Source of the DNA: an uncultured Eubacterium sp.
Lineage (GTDB): Bacteria; Bacillota; Clostridia; Peptostreptococcales; Anaerovoracaceae
Assembly (NCBI GenBank): GCA_900551775.1
Contig: URXI01000055.1
Coordinates: forward strand, 1 to 19,265
DNA length: 19,265 bases
Direction: 5' to 3'
Positions within the stretch are counted from its first letter, which is position 1; each line of letters begins with the position of its first letter. The translations under genes and the position numbers were made by a program. The notes under the pieces were generated by a model. The model ran no database searches and was not told where the DNA came from. It saw only the letters and a program-made list of their open reading frames with translations. Shown here piece by piece: positions 1 to 6,709 of the stretch.

Positions 1-180
1 AACCTCCACGGAAGGTTTTGGCGCGTTTTTTCTTTGTGCGCGTCTGGGGAAGCAGATGTTTTAATTAAAAACAGAAACGCCAGGATGCGTGTATAGATGC
101 ATCCGACTAAAGCGCTTGAAAATGCTTTATTAAGAGATGAAAAAAATTTGAAAACAGGGCAAATTTTTTCAAAAAAACCC
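1..180. other. Gene-free AT-rich region upstream of the rpsJ promoter
   Basis: No credible coding region is seen. One short frame is open from base 1 to about 96, but it shows no recognisable protein end, so a gene tail at the left edge cannot be claimed. Visible structures are a weak hairpin (AACCT/AGGTT) at 1-17 followed by T-rich sequence, which could be the remains of an upstream terminator, and a 6-bp stem GGATGC/GCATCC at 83-104. At 141-169 a 10-bp AT-rich inverted repeat (AAAAAATTTG / CAAATTTTTT) and several A- or T-tracts lie directly against the promoter, where an UP element would be. Confidence 0.5.
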
Positions 181-209
181 TTGCAATGTTGACAAACATC
201 ATATATACT
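181..209 (+). promoter_or_regulatory. Sigma-A-type promoter of the S10 ribosomal operon
   Basis: TTGCAA at 181-186 and TATACT at 204-209 are separated by 17 bp, with an A/T-tract-rich block immediately upstream. The predicted start is near 216. A perfect TTGACA at 189-194 has no -10 box at usual spacing, so it is probably incidental. The start site is an inference from these motifs. Confidence 0.6.
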
Positions 210-215
210 TAAAAG

Positions 216-601
216 GCTTGCTTAAGGCGATGAAGTAGGAAGTTGCTGAGCTATCAGGTAATTTCTACGGAGAATTGTCCCCACCAGATGGGGGCGAAGG
301 TGTTCGCCGGCTTTTGTTCTGTGTTAAAAATAAAGAAACGCACGGAGCCGTGTGCAAAGTAAGAAAAGTATGCATGACGGAGCTAAAGCTCCCATGCACA
401 CATGTCGCCCACAAGGGGCGACGCTTTGCAAGTTACTTTTCTTGAAACTCCGTCAATATCGTCACATGCGATATTGACTGCGTTATAAGCAAACCACCGC
501 ACACGTTACAAAGTGGGCACTTGACCGGAATCGTTCCGATTGAGAGAGAACCCCTTGTACAAGCATAGCGAAAACAGTACAAAAAATTCAGGAGGAAGAA
601 A
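216..601 (+). promoter_or_regulatory. Long structured 5' leader of rpsJ
   Basis: About 385 nt separate the predicted start from the rpsJ ATG and contain no gene. In order one sees AATTTCT/AGAATT (260-276), CCCC/GGGG (279-293), GGCGAA-GGTG-TTCGCC (293-308) followed by a T-rich run (312-320), GCACGG/CCGTGC-like pairing (about 340-354), then a 10-bp stem AAGAAAAGTA/TACTTTTCTT (361-370 with 434-443) enclosing two hairpins (372-397 and 404-422). After it come a perfect 10-bp hairpin GTCAATATCG/CGATATTGAC (452-478), a CGGAA/TTCCG hairpin and a TTGTAC/GTACAA hairpin near the end. A leader this long suggests ribosomal-protein or attenuation control of the operon. I do not recognise a named leader family, and whether part of it is an inserted repeat is unresolved. 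Confidence 0.55.
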
Positions 602-913
602 ATGAGCGAATTACAGAAAATCAGAATCAAGCTTAAGGCCTATGACCACGCGTTATTAGACCAGTCAGCAGCGAAGATTGTAGAAACAGCTAAGAAAACT
701 GGCGCAGACGTTTCTGGACCGATCCCGCTGCCGACAGAGAAAGAGGTTGTTACAATCTTAAGAGCTGTACACAAATACAAGGACAGCAGAGAACAGTTCG
801 AACAGAGAACACACAAAAGATTGATCGACATCACAAACGCTACACTGCAGACGACAGACGCTTTAACAAAGCTTGACTTACCTGCAGGCGTAGATATCGA
901 AATTAAGCTGTAA
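602..913 (+). CDS. rpsJ: 30S ribosomal protein S10 (NusE)
   Basis: S10 is a 30S head protein that also acts as transcription factor NusE, pairing with NusB at boxA RNA in rRNA antitermination. The 103-residue product has the usual length and the family's conserved loop GPIPLPT at residues 39-45, followed by the basic stretch around EQFEQRTHKRLIDI. The ATG at 602 follows a GGAGGAAG ribosome binding site at proper spacing. It is the first gene of the cluster, behind the long structured leader, and is separated from rplC by 128 nt, which is much longer than most gaps here. Identity is certain. A boxA-like element occurs at the far end of this window in the 16S leader. Confidence 0.99.
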   Translation: MSELQKIRIKLKAYDHALLDQSAAKIVETAKKTGADVSGPIPLPTEKEVVTILRAVHKYKDSREQFEQRTHKRLIDITNATLQTTDALTKLDLPAGVDIEIKL

Positions 914-1041
914 AGTATGGTATTAAGGGTACTCCCCTTAGTAAGATTGCATGAGAGTGGGATCCGCAAAGGCTCTCCTGTGTGAGCAAAGGCAGAAACC
1001 AAAACCAGGGCAATCCGCTGTAAGAATTAGGAGGAAATTAT
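914..1041 (+). promoter_or_regulatory. Long structured gap between rpsJ and rplC
   Basis: This 128-nt gap contains a perfect 6-bp hairpin TAAGGG-TACTC-CCCTTA (924-940), a GAGAG/CTCTC stem (953-977), and short direct repeats GCAAAGGC (966-973 and 986-993). No run of T follows the first hairpin, so it is not a standard terminator. No gene is supported here. It may be a control region for the genes from rplC onward; that is an inference from its size and structure alone. Confidence 0.35.
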
Positions 1042-1677
1042 ATGAAAGCAATTTTAGGCAAGAAAATCGGAATGACTCAGATTTTCGCAGAAACAGGAGA
1101 AATGATTCCTGTAACAGTGATCCAGGCTGGTCCTGAAGTTGTAACCCAGATCAAGACAGTTGAGACTGACGGTTACAATGCAGTACAGGTTGGATTTGAA
1201 GACCAGAAAGCGCACAGAGTAAACAAACCTTTAACTGGACACTTCGAAAAGAGCGGTGCTCCGCTGAAGAAGCACTTAGCTGAATTCAGAGTAGAAGATG
1301 GTGAAACTTACGAATTAGGACAGGTAATCACTGTTGCTGATTTCGAAGAAGGCAAGAAACTGGACGTTACCGGCACTTCCAAAGGTAAAGGAACCCAGGG
1401 TAACATCAAGAGACACGGTCACCACAGAGGCCCGATGACTCACGGTTCAAAGCACAAGAGATTGGCCGGCGCATTGGCCGCTGGTACCTATCCTTCAAGA
1501 GTATTCAAGGGTAATGCCGGTCCGGGAAGAATGGGCCGCGAGACTGTTACAGTACAGAACGTTGTTTTAGTAAAAGTTGACACTGACAGAAATCTGATGC
1601 TGGTCAGGGGCGCAGTTCCCGGCGGCAAAGGCAGTCTGGTAAGAATCCAGTACGCTGTCAAGGGTCAGGACAAATAG
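1042..1677 (+). CDS. rplC: 50S ribosomal protein L3
   Basis: L3 binds near the 3' end of 23S rRNA, starts 50S assembly and sends a loop towards the peptidyl-transferase centre. The product is 211 residues, as usual. It begins with the family pattern KAILGKKIGMTQIF and carries the central-loop signature around residues 112-160, including KGKGTQGNIKRHGHHRGPMTHGS and RVFKGNAGPGRMG. An AGGAGG site lies ahead of the ATG at 1042. rplD follows after 29 nt. Arginine is almost always AGA, as expected for a highly expressed gene of this genome. Confidence 0.99.
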   Translation: MKAILGKKIGMTQIFAETGEMIPVTVIQAGPEVVTQIKTVETDGYNAVQVGFEDQKAHRVNKPLTGHFEKSGAPLKKHLAEFRVEDGETYELGQVITVADFEEGKKLDVTGTSKGKGTQGNIKRHGHHRGPMTHGSKHKRLAGALAAGTYPSRVFKGNAGPGRMGRETVTVQNVVLVKVDTDRNLMLVRGAVPGGKGSLVRIQYAVKGQDK

Positions 1678-1706
1678 AATAGACTTCAGAAAGGAGGAAG
1701 CACGCA

Positions 1707-2330
1707 ATGGCAAAAGTAACTATGCTTAACATGGCCGGAACTGAAGCCGGAACAATTGAGCTTAAAGACGAAATATTTGGTATCGAGCCAAACGCTAACG
1801 CTGTTCACGCAGTCGTTGTAAATTATCTGGCAAACCAGAGACAGGGCACTCAGTCAGCAAAGACGAGAGGCGAAGTCAGAGGAGGCGGAAGAAAGCCTTT
1901 CAGACAGAAGGGAACTGGCCGTCACAGACAGGGAAGCACAACAGACCCTTCACAGGTAGGAGGCGGTATCGCATTCGCTCCAAAGCCAAGAGATTACAGA
2001 TATACAGTACCTAAGAAGCTGAAGAGACTGGCTATGAAGTCAGCGCTTTCTGCAAAGGTACAGGATAACGAAATCATCGTTTTAGACGAATTGAAATTTG
2101 ATGCTCCTAAGACTAAGGAAATGATAAAGGTTTTGGAGAACGTCAAAGCAAATAAGAAAGCATTGATCATCACTGCTGAAAAAGACGACAACATCGTAAA
2201 ATCAGCGGCGAACATCCCGGGAGTAAGAACTGCTCTTGTAGGAACCATGAATGTTTACGAAATTGTAAACTACAACAGCTTCATTGTAACAAAAGAAGCA
2301 ATCGAAAAAATTGAGGAGGTGTACTTATAA
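1707..2330 (+). CDS. rplD: 50S ribosomal protein L4
   Basis: L4 (207 residues, normal length) is an assembly-initiating 23S rRNA binder whose extended loop lines the nascent-peptide tunnel. The loop is seen at about residues 45-95, with TRGEVRGGGRKPFRQKGTGR and the FAPKPRDY segment after it. In E. coli L4 also represses its own operon, by acting on the S10 leader; whether the long leader at 216-601 does that here is unknown. AAAGGAGG precedes the ATG. The TAA stop overlaps the start of rplW by one base, implying coupled translation. Confidence 0.99.
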   Translation: MAKVTMLNMAGTEAGTIELKDEIFGIEPNANAVHAVVVNYLANQRQGTQSAKTRGEVRGGGRKPFRQKGTGRHRQGSTTDPSQVGGGIAFAPKPRDYRYTVPKKLKRLAMKSALSAKVQDNEIIVLDELKFDAPKTKEMIKVLENVKANKKALIITAEKDDNIVKSAANIPGVRTALVGTMNVYEIVNYNSFIVTKEAIEKIEEVYL

Positions 2331-2620
2331 TGAGATCTGCATACGACGTAATTATCAAGCCTGTCATTTCAGAGCAGAGCATGGATCAGGCACAAGATAA
2401 GAAGTACACATTCAAAGTTGCAACAGATGCTAACAAAACGCAGGTTAAATTAGCAGTTGAAGAAATCTTTGGTGTTGAAGTTAAAAAAGTAAACATTATG
2501 AACGTTGACGGCAAAATGAAGAGAATGGGAAGAACCATGGGTAAGACTCCGGCTTACAAGAAAGCGATCGTTACGCTGACTGAAGGAAGCAAGGAAATCG
2601 AGTTCTTCCAGGGTCTGTAA
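2330..2620 (+). CDS. rplW: 50S ribosomal protein L23
   Basis: L23 sits at the exit of the peptide tunnel and is the docking point for trigger factor and SRP. The product is 96 residues with the typical start (DVIIKPVISEQSM) and the middle segment VKLAVEEIFGVEVKKVN followed by a G/K-rich loop (KMKRMGRTMGK). The ATG overlaps the rplD stop by one base; GAGGTG in the end of rplD supplies its ribosome binding site. rplB follows 18 nt later. Confidence 0.99.
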   Translation: MRSAYDVIIKPVISEQSMDQAQDKKYTFKVATDANKTQVKLAVEEIFGVEVKKVNIMNVDGKMKRMGRTMGKTPAYKKAIVTLTEGSKEIEFFQGL

Positions 2621-2638
2621 TATAGGAGGTAGGCACAA

Positions 2639-3472
2639 ATGGGAATTAAAAAATATAATCCGACTACTCCTGGCTTAAGAGGTATGACAGTTTCTACTTT
2701 CGAAGAGATTACTACCAACAAACCGGAGAAATCTCTTACGGAAACTCTAAAGAAACACTCAGGAAGAAATGTCAGAGGTAAGATCACTGTAAGACATAGA
2801 GGCGGTGGTACTAGACCAAAGTACAGAATCATCGACTTTAAGAGAAGAAAAGACGACATTCCAGGAACAGTTAAGACAATCGAGTACGATCCAAACAGAA
2901 GCGCAAACATCGCACTGATCGTTTACGCAGACGGTGAAAAGAGATATATCATCGCTCCAGACAAGCTGAAAGTAGGAGATGTGATTTTCTCCGGTCCTGA
3001 AGCGGACATCAAAGTTGGAAACGCACTTCCAATCGCCAACATCCCAGTTGGTACCATTATCCACAACGTGGAATTGAAGCCAGGCAAAGGCGGGCAGCTT
3101 GCAAGATCTGCAGGTAACGGCGCACAGCTGATGGCAAAAGAAGATAAATATGCTCAGGTAAGACTGCCTTCCGGAGAAGTAAGAAAAGTTCTGATCCAGT
3201 GCAGAGCAACCATCGGAGAAGTTGGCAATATCGACCACGCCAACATCCAGATCGGTAAAGCTGGTAGAAAGAGACACATGGGCTGGAGACCTACCGTAAG
3301 AGGTTCCGTCATGAACCCTAACGACCATCCACACGGCGGTGGTGAAGGTAGAGCGCCAGTTGGACGTAAGAATCCAGTTACTCCTTGGGGTAAACCTGCT
3401 CTTGGCTACAAGACAAGGAAGAAGAACAAAGCTTCCAATCAGTATATCGTAAAGAGAAGAAATGAAAAATAA
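2639..3472 (+). CDS. rplB: 50S ribosomal protein L2
   Basis: L2 is the large, highly conserved 23S rRNA binder needed for subunit association and peptidyl-transferase activity. The 277-residue product shows the N-terminal GIKKYNPTTPGLRGM, the OB-like and SH3-like central domains (GGGTRPKYRIIDFKR, then GTIIHNVELKPGKGGQLARSAG) and the C-terminal NPNDHPHGGGEGRAPVGRK loop carrying the conserved histidines near the catalytic centre. AGGAGG lies 8-13 bases before the ATG. A long open frame on the opposite strand here is only a shadow. Confidence 0.99.
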   Translation: MGIKKYNPTTPGLRGMTVSTFEEITTNKPEKSLTETLKKHSGRNVRGKITVRHRGGGTRPKYRIIDFKRRKDDIPGTVKTIEYDPNRSANIALIVYADGEKRYIIAPDKLKVGDVIFSGPEADIKVGNALPIANIPVGTIIHNVELKPGKGGQLARSAGNGAQLMAKEDKYAQVRLPSGEVRKVLIQCRATIGEVGNIDHANIQIGKAGRKRHMGWRPTVRGSVMNPNDHPHGGGEGRAPVGRKNPVTPWGKPALGYKTRKKNKASNQYIVKRRNEK

Positions 3473-3488
3473 GGAAGGAGCATAGATA

Positions 3489-3767
3489 ATGGGTAGATCA
3501 CTTAAAAAAGGTCCTTTCGTAGACGTTAAGCTGTTGAAAGCGATTGAAGCTATGAACGAAGCGAACGAAAAGAAAGTTATCAAGACATGGTCAAGACCAT
3601 CCACTATATTCCCACAGATGGTGGGTCACACAATTGCAGTCCATGACGGTAGAAAACATGTTCCAGTATATATTACAGAAGACATGGTAGGCCACAAGCT
3701 TGGAGAATTTGCTCCAACCAGAACCTATAGAGGCCACGCTGCAGATAAGTCATCAAAAGTTAGATAA
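3489..3767 (+). CDS. rpsS: 30S ribosomal protein S19
   Basis: S19 (92 residues, normal length) works with S13 in the head of the 30S subunit, near the A-site tRNA. It begins RSLKKGPFVD and has the family signature from about residue 55 (HDGRKHVPVYITEDMVGHKLGEF) and the ending TRTYRGHAADKSSKVR. It lies 16 nt after rplB with an AAGGAG ribosome binding site, and 16 nt before rplV. Confidence 0.99.
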   Translation: MGRSLKKGPFVDVKLLKAIEAMNEANEKKVIKTWSRPSTIFPQMVGHTIAVHDGRKHVPVYITEDMVGHKLGEFAPTRTYRGHAADKSSKVR

Positions 3768-3783
3768 GAAAAGGAGATAAAAA

Positions 3784-4119
3784 ATGGAAGCAAAAGCAAT
3801 TGCAAAATACGTAAGAATGTCTCCTATCAAGCTGAAGCCTGTTACAGATCTTGTAAGAGGTAAGGATTTAAACGAGGCGCTTACAATTCTGAAGTTCACA
3901 CCTGGCAAAGGTTCAGAAATCATCGAGAAAGTTGTGAAATCTGCTGCTGCAAATGCAGAAAACAACTTTGATATGAATCCAGATAATTTATACGTTGCAG
4001 AAGTATATGCTCATCAAGGCCCTACAATGAAGAGATGGAGAGCCGGTTCACAAGGTAGAGCATCAATCATCCTGAAGAGATCAAGCCACGTTGGCGTGAC
4101 TCTGAAGGAAAGAGACTAA
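3784..4119 (+). CDS. rplV: 50S ribosomal protein L22
   Basis: L22 contacts all domains of 23S rRNA; its beta-hairpin forms part of the tunnel constriction together with L4. The 111-residue protein starts with AKAIAKYVRMSPIKLKPV and has the C-terminal hairpin sequence QGPTMKRWRAGSQGRASIILKRSSHVGVTL, which is the family signature. AAAGGAG precedes the start. It lies between rpsS and rpsC, the standard order. Confidence 0.99.
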   Translation: MEAKAIAKYVRMSPIKLKPVTDLVRGKDLNEALTILKFTPGKGSEIIEKVVKSAAANAENNFDMNPDNLYVAEVYAHQGPTMKRWRAGSQGRASIILKRSSHVGVTLKERD

Positions 4120-4136
4120 GATAGGAGGTTCATTGA

Positions 4137-5042
4137 ATGGGTCAGAAAGTAAGTCCACATGGATTGAGAGTGGGCGTAATCAAAGACTGGAACTCAAAGT
4201 GGTATGCAGATAAGAACAATTTCGCAGACATGCTGATTGAAGACAATAAAGTCAGAGAATACGTTAAGAAAAAATTATATGCAGCTGGTGTTTCAAAAGT
4301 GTTAATTGAAAGAGCAGCTGAGAATAAAATTAGAGTTATCATTTTAACTGGCAGACCTGGTATGGTTATCGGAAGATCCGGAGACGGAATTGACCAGCTG
4401 AAGGCTGCGTTGGTGAAAATGACAGGTAAAGAAGTCGAGATTTCCATCGAAGAAGTCAGAAGAACGGAACTTGATGCACAGCTGACAGCAGAAAGCATTG
4501 CCCAGGCACTGGAAAGACGTGTGTCTTTCAGAAGAGCTATGAAGCAGGCAATCGGCAGAACAATGAAAGCCAATGCAAAGGGAATCAAAGTTCTTTGCTC
4601 AGGAAGACTTGGCGGAGCAGAAATCGCTAGAAACGAAAAGTACAGCGAAGGTAATGTTCCTCTCCACACTCTCCGGGCTGACATCGATTATGGATTTGCA
4701 GAAGCAGATACAACTTACGGCAAGATCGGTATCAAAGTATGGATCAACCACGGTGAAATCCTTGACAAAGGATTGCAGAGTCCAGTTCGTGAAGAAAAAC
4801 GCGACAAGAGAGACGGCCGCAAGGGCAGAAAAGACGGTGACAGAAGAAGAAACGATCGCAGAAACGGAAATGACAACAGAAGGAATGACAGAAGAAATAA
4901 CAGAAACGATCGCAATGCCGCGCCTGAAGCTGCACCTGCAGTAAATCCTAGAGTCAGAAAGGCTCCAAAACAGGAACCAAAAGCAAGCGAACCACAGGCA
5001 ACCGCAGCAGCACCAGCTGAAACTGCTGAAACAGAAAGCTAA
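4137..5042 (+). CDS. rpsC: 30S ribosomal protein S3 with an unusual long C-terminal tail
   Basis: S3 lies at the mRNA entry channel, where it helps helicase activity and start-codon discrimination. Residues 1-217 form the normal protein: the opening GQKVSPHGLRVGVIKDW, the KH domain with GRPGMVIGRSGDGID, and the C-terminal domain ending in GKIGIKVWINHGEIL. The usual Firmicute length is close to 220 residues, but this one is 301. Residues 218-260 are an Arg/Asn/Asp/Gly-rich stretch with repeated RRND/RRNG units, and 261-301 are rich in Ala, Pro and Glu, probably disordered. The reading frame is uninterrupted to a TAA and rplP follows after 26 nt with its own ribosome binding site, so the tail is a true part of the gene. 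The tail uses CGC and CGT arginine codons, rare in the core genes. Its role is unknown. Confidence 0.98.
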   Translation: MGQKVSPHGLRVGVIKDWNSKWYADKNNFADMLIEDNKVREYVKKKLYAAGVSKVLIERAAENKIRVIILTGRPGMVIGRSGDGIDQLKAALVKMTGKEVEISIEEVRRTELDAQLTAESIAQALERRVSFRRAMKQAIGRTMKANAKGIKVLCSGRLGGAEIARNEKYSEGNVPLHTLRADIDYGFAEADTTYGKIGIKVWINHGEILDKGLQSPVREEKRDKRDGRKGRKDGDRRRNDRRNGNDNRRNDRRNNRNDRNAAPEAAPAVNPRVRKAPKQEPKASEPQATAAAPAETAETES

Positions 5043-5068
5043 GCACTAGAGAAAGGAGGAACACAGCC

Positions 5069-5500
5069 ATGTTAATGCCAAAGCGCGTTAAACACAGAAG
5101 AGTTCACAGAGGTAGAATGAAAGGCGTAGCAACCAAAGGTAACACGATTACTTACGGAGCATACGGCCTTGTAGCACAGGAATGTGGATGGATCACCTCA
5201 AATCAGATCGAGGCAGCCAGAATTGCTATGACGAGATCTATCAAAAGAGGTGGTAAAGTATATATCAAGATTTTCCCACACAAGTCAGTAACAAAGAAAC
5301 CTGCAGAAGTACGTATGGGTTCCGGTAAAGGTGCTCCTGAGTACTGGGTAGCAGTCGTAAAACCAGGTAGAGTAATGTTTGAAATTGAGGGTGTAACAGA
5401 AGAACAGGCAAGAGAAGCTATGAGACTTGCAAGTCACAAGTTACCAGTCAAATCAAAGTTTGCCATCAAGGAAGAAAAAGCAAAGGGTGGTGAAGCATAA
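5069..5500 (+). CDS. rplP: 50S ribosomal protein L16
   Basis: L16 (143 residues) binds near the A site and the tRNA elbow in the 50S subunit. It begins MLMPKRVKHRRVHRGRMKG, typical of the family, and contains the TRSIKRGGKVYIKIFP and GSGKGAPEYWVAVVKPGR segments. A strong AAAGGAGG is placed before the ATG at 5069; a second in-frame ATG at 5075 is possible but less well spaced. Its stop overlaps the rpmC start by one base. Confidence 0.99.
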   Translation: MLMPKRVKHRRVHRGRMKGVATKGNTITYGAYGLVAQECGWITSNQIEAARIAMTRSIKRGGKVYIKIFPHKSVTKKPAEVRMGSGKGAPEYWVAVVKPGRVMFEIEGVTEEQAREAMRLASHKLPVKSKFAIKEEKAKGGEA

Positions 5501-5703
5501 TGGAATTGAAAAAGATGAGAGAAATGACAGATGTTGAGCTCACTGCTGAACTGGAGAAGATGAAAAAAGAACTTTTCAATCTGAGATTCCAGCATGTAAC
5601 AGGACAGCTTGAGAATCCTGTAAAGATGAGAGAAGTTAAGAGAAATATTGCAAGAGTTAAAACTATTATAAGAGAAAAAGAACTTGAAAAGGTTCAGGCT
5701 TAA
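5500..5703 (+). CDS. rpmC: 50S ribosomal protein L29
   Basis: L29 is a small two-helix protein at the tunnel exit next to L23, part of the docking area for SRP and trigger factor. The 67-residue product is charged and helical, with the family motif KKELFNLRFQHVTGQLENP at about residues 22-40 and RRNIARVKTII-like sequence after it. It starts inside the stop of rplP (ATAATGG), with GGTGGTG upstream as the likely ribosome binding site, so translation is probably coupled. Confidence 0.98.
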   Translation: MELKKMREMTDVELTAELEKMKKELFNLRFQHVTGQLENPVKMREVKRNIARVKTIIREKELEKVQA

Positions 5704-5722
5704 TTGAAAGGAGGATGCTCTA

Positions 5723-5983
5723 ATGGCAGTTGAAAGAAATAGAAGAAAGACGAAAGTCGGCATCGTTACGAGCGATAAGATGGATAAGACTGTAGTCGTT
5801 GCAATCGAAGACTTCGTAAGACATTCCCTTTATGGTAAAGCTGTAAAAAGAACCAAAAAGGTCAAGGCTCACGATGAGAACAACGAATGCAATATCGGAG
5901 ATAAAGTTAGAATTATGGAAACAAGACCTCTGTCAAAGGATAAGAGATGGAGACTTGTCAACATCATTGAAAAAGTTAAATAA
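5723..5983 (+). CDS. rpsQ: 30S ribosomal protein S17
   Basis: S17 is an OB-fold primary binder of 16S rRNA that helps fold the 30S body. The 86-residue product has the signature region SDKMDKTVVVAIEDFVRHSLYGKAV and the GDKVRIMETRPLSKDKRWRLV segment at the end of the barrel. AAAGGAGG precedes the ATG. The gene lies 19 nt after rpmC and 14 nt before rplN, the standard order. Confidence 0.99.
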   Translation: MAVERNRRKTKVGIVTSDKMDKTVVVAIEDFVRHSLYGKAVKRTKKVKAHDENNECNIGDKVRIMETRPLSKDKRWRLVNIIEKVK

Positions 5984-5997
5984 GGAGGCACCAGATC

Positions 5998-6372
5998 ATG
6001 ATTCAAACAGAAACAAGATTGAGAGTTGCTGACAATTCAGGTGCAAAAGAACTTTTATGTATCCGTATCCTTGGCGGAACAAGCCGTCAGTACGCGAACA
6101 TTGGTGATATCATCGTTTGTGCTGTTAAAGAAGCAACACCAGGCGGCGTCGTAAAAAAAGGTGACGTTGTCAAGGCTGTAGTGGTTAGAACGAAGAAGGG
6201 TGCCAGAAGAGCAGACGGCAGCTACGTGAAGTTCGACCAGAACGCTGCAGTAATCATTAAAGATAAAGAAGACAAGAGCCCAGTGGGAACACGTATCTTC
6301 GGACCTGTTGCTAGGGAGCTCAGAGATAAAGGCTTCATGAAGATTGTGTCATTGGCACCAGAAGTATTATAG
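5998..6372 (+). CDS. rplN: 50S ribosomal protein L14
   Basis: L14 (124 residues; 122 is usual) forms an intersubunit bridge and is the binding site of ribosome silencing factor RsfS. The protein begins IQTETRLRVADNSGAKE and carries the family signature GGVVKKGDVVKAVVVRTKKG and the ending RIFGPVARELRDKGFMKIVSLAPEVL. AAGGAGG lies ahead of the ATG. In E. coli this is the first gene of the spc operon, but here only 14 nt separate it from rpsQ and no promoter or terminator is seen. Confidence 0.99.
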   Translation: MIQTETRLRVADNSGAKELLCIRILGGTSRQYANIGDIIVCAVKEATPGGVVKKGDVVKAVVVRTKKGARRADGSYVKFDQNAAVIIKDKEDKSPVGTRIFGPVARELRDKGFMKIVSLAPEVL

Positions 6373-6386
6373 GGAGGTGTTGACAG

Positions 6387-6692
6387 ATGCGTATTAAAAA
6401 AGACGATACAGTAATTGTAATTACTGGTAAAGATAAGGGTAAGACTGGGAAAGTTCTCAGAGCGATGCCGAAACAAAACAAGGTAGTCGTTGAAGGCGTG
6501 AACGTTCAGACGAAGCACCAGAAACAGACGAGAACGGAAAAAGCTGAGATTAAACATATCGAAGGCCCGATCGATGTTTCCAACGTGATGTTCTACGACA
6601 CAAAAGCAAAAGAAGCGATCAAAATCGGTTATAAAATCGATGGAGACAGAAAAGTAAGAGTTAATAGAAAAACAGGAAATGTAATCGACTAA
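6387..6692 (+). CDS. rplX: 50S ribosomal protein L24
   Basis: L24 starts 50S assembly and later lies near the tunnel exit. The 101-residue product has a KOW motif at its start (KKDDTVIVITGKDKGKTGKVLRAMP, residues 4-28) and the VEGVNVQTKHQK segment. GGGAGGTG precedes the ATG. Length and position between rplN and rplE fit the family. A threonine- and lysine-rich C-terminal half is normal for the group. Confidence 0.99.
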   Translation: MRIKKDDTVIVITGKDKGKTGKVLRAMPKQNKVVVEGVNVQTKHQKQTRTEKAEIKHIEGPIDVSNVMFYDTKAKEAIKIGYKIDGDRKVRVNRKTGNVID

Positions 6693-6709
6693 GAAAGGAG
6701 GAGACGATT

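Noticed and set aside
1..96. Frame open from the left edge as the tail of an upstream gene
   Set aside because: Only about 31 codons with no recognisable end of tuf, fusA or any other expected neighbour; the other frames are open for a similar length.
189..194. Perfect TTGACA near the rpsJ promoter
   Set aside because: No -10 box at 16-18 bp downstream; TATACT is only 9 bp away. TTGCAA at 181 fits the 17-bp spacing.
951..1136. Plus-strand frame of 61 codons in the rpsJ-rplC gap
   Set aside because: It runs out of frame into rplC and has no proper ribosome binding site or family resemblance.
2759..3604. Long open frame of 281 codons on the minus strand opposite rplB and rpsS
   Set aside because: It lies entirely opposite certain ribosomal genes; its length follows from their biased codons. 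Composition is not protein-like and there is no ribosome binding site.
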